Made by a program: the position numbers and the translations under genes
Part shown: piece by piece, positions 1 through 7,291 of the stretch
How the letters are laid out: every line of letters starts with the position of its first letter
How positions within the stretch are numbered: the first letter of the stretch is position 1
The notes under the pieces: model-generated
What the model saw: the letters and a program-made list of their open reading frames with translations, nothing else
What the model was told of the DNA's origin: nothing
Databases searched by the model: none
Origin: an uncultured Bacilli bacterium
GTDB taxonomy: Bacteria > Bacillota_I > Bacilli_A > RF39 > UBA660
DNA length: 28,183 nucleotides
Direction of reading: 5' to 3'
NCBI GenBank assembly: GCA_944350395.1
Contig: CALVPA010000014.1
Coordinates: forward strand, 1 to 28,183

Positions 1-86
1 TTATCATCAGACATATACTTCGTACAGCCCGATGTCATTGTTATCAAAATTATTAATACTGCTAATAGTAGTTTGTTTTTTTTCAT
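1..86 (-). CDS. yidC: YidC/SpoIIIJ membrane insertase, N-terminal fragment (lipoprotein form)
   Basis: Only the first 28 codons are inside the window; the gene runs off the left edge. The visible peptide begins MKKNKLLLAVLIILITMTSGC, a lipoprotein signal peptide with a lysine-rich start, a hydrophobic core and a TSGC lipobox. Gram-positive YidC homologues are lipoproteins that insert membrane proteins with or without SecYEG, and the rpmH-rnpA-yidC order is widespread, so position and signal agree. The start lies one base past the rnpA stop, and its AGAAAGGA ribosome site is inside the rnpA end. The small yidD gene often found between the two is absent. The identification rests mainly on context, because the catalytic membrane domain is not visible. 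Confidence 0.75.
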   Translation of the reverse strand, partial: MKKNKLLLAVLIILITMTSGCTKYMSDD

Positions 87-87
87 T

Positions 88-417
88 TTATATCCTTTCT
101 AGCAACGATTCTAGTGATTCGTTCATTTTAGAAAAACTGCTATTCAAACACCCTTCTCTTATCATTATAATATAATCATAATTTTTTTGAAACATTTTTT
201 TGTTTTTATCGACGATACTTCTCGTTTGACGTTTGAGTCTATTTCTAGTAACTGCATTACCTATACATTTTTTAATAGCTATTCCAAATTTAGTAAAATG
301 ATTATCTTTTTCACTATCTCTATAATATATGACAAATAACTTATCTTTTACAAATTTACCTTTCTTTATTATATAATTGAAATCGTTTTTGTCTTTTATC
401 ATCTCATATCTTTTCAT
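88..417 (-). CDS. rnpA: Ribonuclease P protein component
   Basis: This 109-residue basic protein is the protein subunit of RNase P, which helps the catalytic RNA remove 5' leaders from tRNA precursors. The start MKRYEMIKDKNDFNYIIKKG fits the family, and the conserved basic RNR segment (NAVTRNRLKRQTR, about residues 53-65) is present. Length is normal for the family (110-120). It follows rpmH on the minus strand with a good GGAGG ribosome site and runs directly into yidC, the standard bacterial order. An inverted repeat at 438-458 lies between rpmH and rnpA and could attenuate read-through. Confidence is high from motif plus context. Confidence 0.96.
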   Translation of the reverse strand: MKRYEMIKDKNDFNYIIKKGKFVKDKLFVIYYRDSEKDNHFTKFGIAIKKCIGNAVTRNRLKRQTRSIVDKNKKMFQKNYDYIIMIREGCLNSSFSKMNESLESLLERI

Positions 418-437
418 TTTACCTCCTCATAGAATAA

Positions 438-458
438 AAACCACATTAAAAGTGGTTT
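438..458 (-). terminator. Hairpin between rpmH and rnpA (possible attenuator)
   Basis: Read on the minus strand, AAACCAC pairs with GTGGTTT across a short A/T loop, just after the rpmH stop and before the rnpA ribosome site. Only a short T stretch follows. It could act as a weak terminator or a processing and stability element that sets the rpmH to rnpA ratio. The function is inferred. Confidence 0.4.
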
Positions 459-579
459 ACTTACAAAGTACTTTACGACCTTTTTTTCTTCTAGATTTTA
501 AAATATTAGATTCTTTTCTAGCAAAAAAACCGTGTTTCTTGCTTTTTTTACGATTATTTGGTTGATAAGTTCTTTTCAT
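457..579 (-). CDS. rpmH: 50S ribosomal protein L34
   Basis: This 40-codon gene encodes L34: it starts MKRTYQPNNRKKSKKHGF and ends with a basic RRKKGRKVL tail, both hallmarks of the family. L34 is a small basic protein of the large ribosomal subunit. Typical bacterial L34 is 44 residues; alignment by eye places a gap of about four residues in the middle (ARKESNILKSR in place of the longer ARMxTKNGRxVLKxR). The ribosome site GGAGGTG stands a few bases before ATG at 579, and a sigma-A type promoter lies at 611-640. It is the first gene of the leftward rpmH-rnpA-yidC operon and diverges from dnaA. Confidence 0.95.
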   Translation of the reverse strand: MKRTYQPNNRKKSKKHGFFARKESNILKSRRKKGRKVLCK

Positions 580-610
580 CTTTGCACCTCCACATCTAAA
601 TAGCAACAGT

Positions 611-640
611 ATTATATTATATCGAAGTTAAAAAAGTCAA
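611..640 (-). promoter_or_regulatory. Promoter of rpmH-rnpA-yidC
   Basis: On the minus strand a TTGACT -35 box (640-635) is followed after 18 bp by TATAAT (616-611). Transcription would start near 604, about 25 bases before the rpmH ATG. The divergent oriC and dnaA leader begins next to it. Confidence 0.7.
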
Positions 641-655
641 GCAGAATAAAAAAGT

Positions 656-795
656 TTTTCCACAGAATTATCCACATTTTTTCCACACGCTGTTGATAAG
701 TTGTCCACATTGTTTATATTACAAAATTGTGGAAACTGTTGATAAGTATTTTTTTCTAAGATAGTAAGGCACTTTTATATATTTTTTTTTCCACA
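656..795 (+). promoter_or_regulatory. oriC, dnaA-upstream DnaA-box cluster
   Basis: The 310-bp gap between rpmH and dnaA holds a dense run of DnaA boxes (consensus TTATNCACA). Those seen are TTTTCCACA 656-664, TTATCCACA 668-676 (perfect), TTTTCCACA 679-687, reverse TGTTGATAA 691-699, TTGTCCACA 701-709, reverse TGTGGAAAC 728-736, reverse TGTTGATAA 737-745, and TTTTCCACA 787-795. This is the upstream half of a bipartite origin (incA/incB-like in B. subtilis). The last box sits just before the proposed dnaA promoter, which fits autoregulation by DnaA. Confidence 0.9.
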
Positions 796-801
796 GAAAG
801 C

Positions 802-811
802 TGTTTATAAT
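802..811 (+). promoter_or_regulatory. Probable dnaA promoter -10
   Basis: A TATAAT hexamer at 806-811 with a TG two bases upstream is the best -10 in the dnaA leader. No clear -35 exists at the right distance, and a DnaA box (787-795) occupies that area. The leader to the dnaA ATG would be about 80 bases. Placement is tentative. Confidence 0.4.
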
Positions 812-898
812 TATGTTCATATCTTTTATTTAAAAAAATGACTTTTAATTTTTTTTATTTTAAGTTAAAATAAGTTTACGAAATTCGGGGTGAGTGGA

Positions 899-2320
899 AT
901 GAATGAAGATTATAGCATTATTTGGAAAAATTTTTTAAATCAACTTAAAGAACTAGTAACTTCTTCTTCTATCAATACCTGGTTTAAAAACTGTAAGATA
1001 TATAAAATAGAGGATGGCATTCAAGACAATAGGCCTCTAAAAAAAATAACCATTTCTGTTCCTTCCCCCTATATTAAGGATGCACTTGAAGCGAGATATT
1101 TAGAAACAATCGAAGAACTTATGGAAAAAATATTCGATAAAAATTGTGATATATTCTTTATTTTACCTGAGGAAATAGAAAAACAGACAGAACTTGAATT
1201 ACCTAAAATGAATGATGAGATAGCTAATAAACCTTTAAATAATCCTGCTCCTGTGGAAAACATTACTAGTTATGAACAGAAAATTGAAAGTAATTTAATA
1301 GAAAAATATACTTTTAATAATTTTATTATCGGAGAATCTAATAGATTAGCACAAACTGCTGCACTTGCTGTTGCAGAACAGCCTGGTAAACTATATAATC
1401 CATTTTTTATACATGGAAAAAGTGGACTAGGAAAAACACATCTGATGCATGCTATAGGTAATTACATAAGTAAGAATACAAATAAGAGAGTTTTATATGT
1501 AACTAGTGAAAAATTTATAAGCGATTTTACGTCTATAAATATGCGAAAAGACACTAGTTATGCGGAATCGTTTAAAAATAAATATCGAAATATCGATGTC
1601 TTAATGATCGATGACATACAATTTTTAGGCGGAGCTGAAAAAACACAACAAGAATTTTTTCACACTTTTAATAACCTTTATGATATGAACAAACAGATAA
1701 TTATCAGTTCGGATAGAAGTCCTGACGATTTAAAATTACTAGAAGAAAGACTTAGAACAAGGTTTAGTTGGGGCCTAACAGTAAACATATATCCTCCAGA
1801 CATAGAATTAAAAAAGAGAATAGTTAAAGATAAAATGCGAGGATATGATGTAGCACAATTAGTTGGCGAAGACATCATAGAATATATCGCCTGCAATAGT
1901 GAAAATGATGTAAGACATATTGAGGGAGCAATAACCAGACTATATGCTTATGCAGCTATTATGAAACCACAAAAAATTGATTTAGAATTTGCTAATGATG
2001 CTTTAAAAGACTATTTAAAAAATTCTATATATATGGATAGTAATATATCGAAAATTCAAAAAGCTGTTGCAGACTATTACCACATAACTGTAGAAGACTT
2101 AAAGAGTAAAAAAAGATCTGCAAATATAAATTATCCAAGGCAAATAGCGATTTATCTTTGTCGCACCTATACTGACGAATCTTTTCCTAAGATAGGATTG
2201 GAATTTGGAAATCGAGATCATTCGACAATAATACATGCATGTGATAAAATAAAGGAGGATTTAAAAAATAATAATCAATTAAAAGAGATAATAAAAGAGA
2301 TCAAAAACAACATAGGTTGA
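899..2320 (+). CDS. dnaA: Chromosomal replication initiator DnaA
   Basis: DnaA binds the DnaA boxes at oriC and melts the duplex to start replication. The 473-residue product has the usual four domains: an N-terminal helicase-interaction domain (about 1-80), a variable linker (to about 130), an AAA+ domain with Walker A GKSGLGKT (173-180) and Walker B LMIDDIQ (235-241), and a C-terminal DNA-binding domain with the signature FGNRDHSTIIHAC (DHST at about 440-443). I chose ATG 899 over GTG 890 because GGGGTGA at 887-893 is then correctly spaced as the ribosome site. DnaA boxes flank the gene on both sides, which suggests self-regulation. dnaN follows after 142 bp of origin sequence. Confidence 0.99.
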   Translation: MNEDYSIIWKNFLNQLKELVTSSSINTWFKNCKIYKIEDGIQDNRPLKKITISVPSPYIKDALEARYLETIEELMEKIFDKNCDIFFILPEEIEKQTELELPKMNDEIANKPLNNPAPVENITSYEQKIESNLIEKYTFNNFIIGESNRLAQTAALAVAEQPGKLYNPFFIHGKSGLGKTHLMHAIGNYISKNTNKRVLYVTSEKFISDFTSINMRKDTSYAESFKNKYRNIDVLMIDDIQFLGGAEKTQQEFFHTFNNLYDMNKQIIISSDRSPDDLKLLEERLRTRFSWGLTVNIYPPDIELKKRIVKDKMRGYDVAQLVGEDIIEYIACNSENDVRHIEGAITRLYAYAAIMKPQKIDLEFANDALKDYLKNSIYMDSNISKIQKAVADYYHITVEDLKSKKRSANINYPRQIAIYLCRTYTDESFPKIGLEFGNRDHSTIIHACDKIKEDLKNNNQLKEIIKEIKNNIG

Positions 2321-2324
2321 AAAG

Positions 2325-2450
2325 TGTGGATAACAAAAAAGTTTTCAACAAATTATCAACAGTGCAAAAAACGCTGTATTGTGGACAAAAATGGAGTTTT
2401 CCACAATTTCCACAACACTTATTATTATTAATATTATTAAATAAAAGAAA
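2325..2450 (+). promoter_or_regulatory. oriC, dnaA-dnaN DnaA boxes and AT-rich unwinding element
   Basis: Downstream of dnaA are the reverse box TGTGGATAA 2325-2333 (perfect), TTTTCAACA 2342-2350, TTATCAACA 2353-2361, reverse TGTGGACAA 2380-2388, TTTTCCACA 2397-2405 and ATTTCCACA 2406-2414. They are followed at once by a pure A/T tract with repeated ATT triplets (about 2418-2440). Box pair followed by trinucleotide-periodic A/T sequence is the layout of the Bacillus unwinding element with DnaA-trios, so strand opening is inferred to happen here. Confidence 0.85.
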
Positions 2451-2462
2451 GAAGGACGAAAA

Positions 2463-3581
2463 ATGAAATTTACAATTGAAAAAAATATTTTATTAGAAAA
2501 CTTAAATAATGTTACAAAAGCCATATCAATTAAAAATGTAATACCTGTTTTAAATGGAATAAAATTTGAATTAAATAAAGAAGGACTATATTTAACAGCA
2601 AGCAATACTGATTTAACGATAAAGTCATTTATTAAAAGAGAAAAAATTAAAAATGTGGAACAAGAAGGAAGCATTGTTATTCAAAGTAAATATATAAATG
2701 AGATAATTAGAAAATTACCGGATGATAATATAGATATCGATGTAATAGACAGTTTGAAAGTATTAATAAAATCTAAAAACAGTCAATTTAATTTAAACTG
2801 TTTAAAAGTTGATGATTATCCACAGATAAAATTAGAATATCAGAAAGATCCAATTATAATAAAAGGTAATTTATTTAAATCTATTATTAAACAAACAGTA
2901 TTTGCAATAAGTACTCAAGAGTCTAGACCACTACTTACTGGAATTAACTTTAAAATAATGGGAAATGTAATGGAAATTACAGCAACGGACTCATATAGAC
3001 TTGCAAAAAAAACTGTAACTTTACCTGAGTTTACTAAGGATGAAATAAATATAACTATTCCTGGAAACAACATTAGTGAATTAGATAAGATTATATGCGA
3101 TGATGAACCTGTCGAAATGCACATATTTTCGAATAAAATATTATTTATATATAAAAATATAACTTTTCAATCAAATCTTTTAAGTGGTACTTATCCAAAT
3201 ACTAATAACTTAATTCCAGATAATTTTGCAATAAATTTTAAAACTAATTATATTGATTTTTATAGTGCGATAGATAGAGCTTCACTCTTAACGCAAAATA
3301 AAGAAAAAAATATTGTAAAAATGGAGACAAAAAAAGATGAGTTAGTCGTATCATCTTATGCTTCAGAAATAGGTAGAGTTGAAGAAAAAATATCTATAGA
3401 TAAAAAAGATTCAGCCGATATAAATATTTCATTTAGTGCAAAATATATGATGGATGCACTTAAAACTTTAGACGATAACGAAATAATCGTATTATTAAAT
3501 AGTGAAATTAAACCGATAGTATTAAAGAGTGCAAAAGATGATACACTTATACAACTTATTTTACCTATAAAAACGTACTGA
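2463..3581 (+). CDS. dnaN: DNA polymerase III sliding clamp (beta subunit)
   Basis: The beta clamp is a ring-shaped homodimer that tethers the replicative polymerase to DNA and serves as a platform for repair proteins. The 372-residue length matches the family (about 366-380). Typical features are the start MKFTIEKNILLENLNNV, the ESRPLLTGINF segment (about residues 152-162) opening the second domain, ATDSYRLA, and the C-terminal IxPIKTY clamp-core end. The ribosome site AGAAAGAAGG precedes ATG 2463. The gene is separated from dnaA by the second half of oriC and ends at a strong hairpin terminator (3580-3609), so it is not co-transcribed by default with comK or recF. Confidence 0.98.
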   Translation: MKFTIEKNILLENLNNVTKAISIKNVIPVLNGIKFELNKEGLYLTASNTDLTIKSFIKREKIKNVEQEGSIVIQSKYINEIIRKLPDDNIDIDVIDSLKVLIKSKNSQFNLNCLKVDDYPQIKLEYQKDPIIIKGNLFKSIIKQTVFAISTQESRPLLTGINFKIMGNVMEITATDSYRLAKKTVTLPEFTKDEINITIPGNNISELDKIICDDEPVEMHIFSNKILFIYKNITFQSNLLSGTYPNTNNLIPDNFAINFKTNYIDFYSAIDRASLLTQNKEKNIVKMETKKDELVVSSYASEIGRVEEKISIDKKDSADINISFSAKYMMDALKTLDDNEIIVLLNSEIKPIVLKSAKDDTLIQLILPIKTY

Positions 3582-3609
3582 GATAATTGAGTTTATCTCT
3601 TTTTTTTTT
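3580..3609 (+). terminator. dnaN Rho-independent terminator
   Basis: GAGATAA (3580-3586) pairs with TTATCTC (3593-3599) across a 6-base loop and is followed by ten T residues. The start of the stem overlaps the dnaN stop codon. The T tract also forms part of an upstream Spo0A-box match (3606-3615). Confidence 0.9.
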
Positions 3610-3670
3610 GTCAAATTTTGACATTTTTCGACAAAATTCGACAAAATTCGACAAAGCAAAGTAGTATAAA
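3606..3670 (+). promoter_or_regulatory. comK promoter with tandem Spo0A-box array
   Basis: Five matches to the Spo0A box (TTTTGTCRAA, core TGTCRAA) are packed before comK. One is on the plus strand (TTTTGTCAAA, 3606-3615). Four are on the minus strand, seen on plus as TTYGACA with the G at 3620, 3630, 3640 and 3650. Boxes at 3627-3636 and 3637-3646 are perfect 10-mers, 3647-3656 matches 9 of 10, and 3617-3626 matches the core only. A TATAAA -10 lies at 3665-3670. The box at 3637-3642 (TTCGAC) is 22 bp upstream of it, the unusual spacing known for the Spo0A-activated spoIIG promoter. No normally spaced -35 box is present. Spo0A control is inferred from these matches. Confidence 0.75.
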
Positions 3671-3692
3671 AATGTCGTCAGGAGGTGAAAAA

Positions 3693-4157
3693 ATGATAAA
3701 TTACAAGATAAACACTAAAACATTAGCAATTATACCGATAAGTAATACTAAGACTAAAATATATGAGAGTGATGACGTTTTAATAGTAGACAAAAATGCC
3801 AAAAGAATAATATCGGAAAATTGTGAATATTACGGTAGTTCGTATGAAGGAAGAAAAAAAGGTACTGTGGATTTAATAGGAGTTACTCACAAGTCTCCAA
3901 TATTAGTAGAAGATTCTAACAATATAATATTTTTTCCAACTTGTAGTCCTAGATTAAAAGAATGTAGTTGGATATCTCTTAATAACTTAGATACGTACAA
4001 TAAATTAGAAAATGAAAGTATTATAAAGTTTAACAATGATTTAACTATAAAAATTCCAGTATCAAATAAAATTATAAATAATCAAGTTTTTAGAGCAACT
4101 AGATTAGAGTCAGTTCTCAATAAGAGAAGAGCTGAATTAATTGAAAAAAAACACTAA
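3693..4157 (+). CDS. comK: ComK-family competence transcription factor
   Basis: ComK is the master activator of genetic competence in Bacillus; it binds AT-boxes in DNA-uptake and recombination promoters. The product has the family's most conserved core: CEYYGSSYEGRKKGT (44-58), HKSPILVEDSNNIIFFPT (66-83), CSWIS (91-95) and NQVFRATRLES (130-140), closely matching B. subtilis ComK by memory. I start at ATG 3693 (MINYKINTK) because GGAGGTG stands just before it; the upstream ATG at 3618 would place the Spo0A boxes inside the gene and has no ribosome site. At 154 residues it is shorter than the 192-residue B. subtilis protein and lacks the C-terminal FMLYPK-type tail bound by MecA. It occupies the dnaN-recF gap, where yaaA normally sits. 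Confidence 0.93.
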   Translation: MINYKINTKTLAIIPISNTKTKIYESDDVLIVDKNAKRIISENCEYYGSSYEGRKKGTVDLIGVTHKSPILVEDSNNIIFFPTCSPRLKECSWISLNNLDTYNKLENESIIKFNNDLTIKIPVSNKIINNQVFRATRLESVLNKRRAELIEKKH

Positions 4158-4183
4158 AATTCATTTAAAAAACCCTAAATTTA

Positions 4184-4227
4184 TGCTATAATTATTACTA
4201 GGTATGGTGATACGTCTATACCTAGTA
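4184..4227 (+). promoter_or_regulatory. recF-gyrB-gyrA promoter and 5' stem-loop
   Basis: An extended -10 (TGCTATAAT, hexamer 4187-4192) predicts transcription starting near 4199. Immediately there a perfect 10-bp inverted repeat occurs: TACTAGGTAT (4196-4205) and ATACCTAGTA (4218-4227), with a 12-base loop. No T tract follows, so it is not a simple terminator. It could be a 5' stem-loop that protects the mRNA, or an operator lying across the start site. A leader of about 60 bases separates it from recF. Confidence 0.65.
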
Positions 4228-4258
4228 AATTTATTTTTAGAGTTTTATGAGGCCAAAT

Positions 4259-5356
4259 ATGAAAATTATCAGTTTAAAACTTTATAATTTTAGGAATTAT
4301 GAATCACTGACTTTAGATTTTTCTAATAAACAAAATATAATAATAGGATTGAACGGTTCCGGTAAAACAAATATAATCGAAGCTATATATGTTTTAGCAA
4401 TAACTAAATCATTTAGAGGATCTTTAGATAAAGTACTAATAAAAAATGATAAAAAAGAAATGAGCATTAGTGGAACTGTTAGAGATAAAATGACTCATAA
4501 TTATAAATTGAGCTTATCGGATAATGGAAAAATAGTAAAAATTGATAATAACAGGATAGCCAAATTGAGTAATTATATTTCAAAAATAAATGTCGTTTTA
4601 TTTACTCCCGAAGATGTTAATATTATAAAGGGAGCACCTAGTTTGAGAAGAAATATGATAAATATTGAAATTTCTCAGCTAGAAAATGGTTATTTACATT
4701 TATTAAACGAATATAATAAAATTTTAAAGCAGCGCAATGCTTTTTTAAAACTAATGTACGTTAATAAATTAGCTAGTCCAGATTATCTATGGATACTAAC
4801 TGATAAACTTATCGATACAGGACTCATGATTTCAAAGTACAGAGAAAAATTTATCGAAAATATAAACAAATATTATGACGATATATATTTTTCTATAACA
4901 AAAAGAAGAGGTTTAAAATTATCTTACATAAGTTCTTATAAGAATAAAACTAAAGATGACTTATTAAAAAAATATAAATATTATTTAGATAAAGATATAA
5001 TAATCGGAAAAACAAACATAGGAATTCATCATGACGATTTTATTTTTTATCTAGATAATAATAGTCTAAAAGATTATGGATCTGAGGGCGAACAGAAAAA
5101 TGCTATATTATGCTTTAAACTGGCCGAAATAGAGCTTTTTATTAAGGAAAAGGGTATTTATCCTATTTTAATATTAGACGATTTATTTAGCGAATTAGAC
5201 AGCAAAAAAATCAATAATATTTTAAAAAAATTAAATAAGAATTTACAAATATTTATTACGACTACAGATTTAAAAAATATTAACACTAAAATTTTAAATA
5301 ATTGCACTGTGTTTAATATCAAAAAAGGGAAAGTGGTGAAACAATTGTATGAATAA
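4259..5356 (+). CDS. recF: DNA replication and repair protein RecF
   Basis: RecF is an SMC-like ATPase that, with RecO and RecR, loads RecA at single-strand gaps. The 365-residue product starts MKIISLKLYNFRNY, the usual RecF N-terminus, with Walker A GLNGSGKT (30-37), the ABC signature region near GSEGEQKN, and Walker B ILILDDLFSELD toward the C-terminus. I chose ATG 4259 over ATG 4247 because GAGG (4249-4252) is then correctly spaced and the family starts at this methionine. It is the first gene of recF-gyrB-gyrA and overlaps gyrB by 8 bases. The remB (yaaB) gene often placed between recF and gyrB is missing. Confidence 0.97.
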   Translation: MKIISLKLYNFRNYESLTLDFSNKQNIIIGLNGSGKTNIIEAIYVLAITKSFRGSLDKVLIKNDKKEMSISGTVRDKMTHNYKLSLSDNGKIVKIDNNRIAKLSNYISKINVVLFTPEDVNIIKGAPSLRRNMINIEISQLENGYLHLLNEYNKILKQRNAFLKLMYVNKLASPDYLWILTDKLIDTGLMISKYREKFIENINKYYDDIYFSITKRRGLKLSYISSYKNKTKDDLLKKYKYYLDKDIIIGKTNIGIHHDDFIFYLDNNSLKDYGSEGEQKNAILCFKLAEIELFIKEKGIYPILILDDLFSELDSKKINNILKKLNKNLQIFITTTDLKNINTKILNNCTVFNIKKGKVVKQLYE

Positions 5357-7280
5357 TAAAGTTGAAAAGGAATATTCAGATAGCGATATTCAGGTACTAG
5401 AAGGTTTAGAGGCCGTTAGAAAAAGACCTGGTATGTACATCGGTACCACTAGTGAAAGAGGCTTACATCATCTCGTTTGGGAAATTGTAGATAACTCTGT
5501 GGATGAAGCACTTGCTGGATACTGTGATGATATCGAAGTAATAATCGAAAAAGATAACAGTATTACTGTTAAAGATGATGGCCGAGGAATGCCAACTGGC
5601 ACAAATGCCAAGACTGGTTTATCTACCATTGAGACAATATTTACAGTTCTTCATGCAGGAGGAAAATTTGGCGGTGGAGGATACAAAGTTTCTGGAGGAC
5701 TTCATGGTGTAGGAGCAAGCGTCGTAAATGCTCTATCAGATTGGCTAGAAGTTTATGTTTATCATAATGGAAAAGTATATTTCCAAAGATTTGAACACGG
5801 AGGACACCCAGTAGAGCCTTTAAAAATAATCGATGATTGTGAAGAAAATAGAACTGGAACGACGGTAAAATTTAAACCAGATGCATCAATTTTTACAGAA
5901 ACTACAGAATTTAAATATGAAATTTTATATGAAAGATTGCAAGAAATAACCTTTTTAAATAAGGGTTTACGCATTATTTTAACCGATGCCAGAGATGCTA
6001 GTAACATTAAAAAAGATGAATTTTTATATAATGGTGGAATAATAGAATTTGTAAGATTATTAAATGCTAATAAAACCCCTATTCATCCAGATATAGTGTA
6101 TTTCGAAGGTGCAGAAGACGATATTTCTATCGAAATAGCCATGCAATATAATAATACATATAGTCCCTCAATTTATTCATATACGAATAATATCAAAACT
6201 TATGAAGGAGGTACTCATGAAGATGGCGTCAAAAGAGCTCTTACTAGAATTATAAATAATTATGCTAAAGCTAATAAATTTTTAAAAGATAACGATGATC
6301 CACTTAGTGGAGAAGACGTTCGTGAAGGTCTTACGATGATAATATCGTGCAAACATCCGGATCCACAGTTTGAAGGACAGACTAAGACAAAACTCGGAAA
6401 TGCGGAAGTAAGAAAAATCGCTGATGATGTATTTAGTAAGGGATTTGAAAGATACTTGTTAGAAAATCCTACCGATGCTAAAATAATTGTAGAAAAGTGT
6501 TTAACTGCTGCAAGAGCGCGAGTAGCCGCTAAAAAAGCAAGAGAAATAGCACATCGTAAGGGTGATTTAGATGTCATCAATTTTGGTGGAAAACTTGTCG
6601 ATTGCAAAGAAAAAGATCCTACTGTTAGCGAAATTTTCTTAGTCGAGGGGGATTCGGCAGGAGGGTCAGCTATAAAAGGTAGAAACAGCATGACACAAGC
6701 CATATTGCCACTTAGAGGTAAAATATTAAATGTAGAAAAAGCAAGACTCGATAGAGCTCTTAGTAACGAAGAAATAAAAACTATAATAACAGCGTTTGGT
6801 ACCGGAATTGGAGACGATTTTAACTTAGATAAGTTAAGATATCACAAAATTATTATAATGACTGATGCCGATGTTGATGGATCACACATTAGGGTTTTAC
6901 TTTTAACTTTGTTCTATAGATTTTTTAGACCTATAGTAGAAGCTGGTCATGTTTATGCAGCACAGCCCCCACTCTTTTGTATTAAACACGGTAAAACAAT
7001 AAAGTATGTTTTAAATGAAGATGAGAGAGATGAATACTTAGCATCTTTAAAGGAAGGTACTAAGTATGAAATATCGAGAATGAAAGGTCTCGGTGAAATG
7101 GACGCTGAAGAATTAAACGCCACGACTATGGACATTAACACGCGTGTACTTAGAAAAATCACTGTAGGTGATTTAATGGCAGCAGATGCAGCATTTAACA
7201 AACTTATGGGTGAAGAAGTTGAACCTAGAAGAAAGTTTATTGAAGATAACGCTGTTTATGTTCAAAACTTAGATATTTAG
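5349..7280 (+). CDS. gyrB: DNA gyrase subunit B
   Basis: GyrB carries the ATPase and metal-binding TOPRIM domains of gyrase, which adds negative supercoils. The 643-residue length is normal for the short Gram-positive form. The N-terminal GHKL ATPase shows VDNSVDEALAGY and GGLHGVGASVVNALS; the TOPRIM domain shows EGDSAGGS (E433 onward), PLRGKILNVEKA and MTDADVDGSHIR; the C-terminus has RMKGLGEMDAEEL. The start overlaps recF, so translation is probably coupled. gyrA follows after 11 bases, and both belong to one transcript started upstream of recF. Location at the origin and its partner's gyrase-type C-terminal tail favour gyrase over topoisomerase IV. Confidence 0.98.
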   Translation: MNNKVEKEYSDSDIQVLEGLEAVRKRPGMYIGTTSERGLHHLVWEIVDNSVDEALAGYCDDIEVIIEKDNSITVKDDGRGMPTGTNAKTGLSTIETIFTVLHAGGKFGGGGYKVSGGLHGVGASVVNALSDWLEVYVYHNGKVYFQRFEHGGHPVEPLKIIDDCEENRTGTTVKFKPDASIFTETTEFKYEILYERLQEITFLNKGLRIILTDARDASNIKKDEFLYNGGIIEFVRLLNANKTPIHPDIVYFEGAEDDISIEIAMQYNNTYSPSIYSYTNNIKTYEGGTHEDGVKRALTRIINNYAKANKFLKDNDDPLSGEDVREGLTMIISCKHPDPQFEGQTKTKLGNAEVRKIADDVFSKGFERYLLENPTDAKIIVEKCLTAARARVAAKKAREIAHRKGDLDVINFGGKLVDCKEKDPTVSEIFLVEGDSAGGSAIKGRNSMTQAILPLRGKILNVEKARLDRALSNEEIKTIITAFGTGIGDDFNLDKLRYHKIIIMTDADVDGSHIRVLLLTLFYRFFRPIVEAGHVYAAQPPLFCIKHGKTIKYVLNEDERDEYLASLKEGTKYEISRMKGLGEMDAEELNATTMDINTRVLRKITVGDLMAADAAFNKLMGEEVEPRRKFIEDNAVYVQNLDI

Positions 7281-7291
7281 GAGGTATAGAG

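Noticed and set aside
377..565. 62-codon plus-strand frame over rpmH and rnpA
   Set aside because: Antisense shadow of rpmH, with no supporting start signals.
2221..2230. Spo0A-box like TTCGACAATA inside dnaA
   Set aside because: Single match inside a conserved codon stretch (HST of the DnaA signature), explained by coding.
3618..3692. N-terminal extension of ComK from ATG 3618
   Set aside because: No ribosome site there; the stretch is the Spo0A-box array and promoter, and ATG 3693 has GGAGGTG.
6260..6703. 147-codon minus-strand open frame
   Set aside because: Shadow of gyrB; the TOPRIM coding strand explains it.
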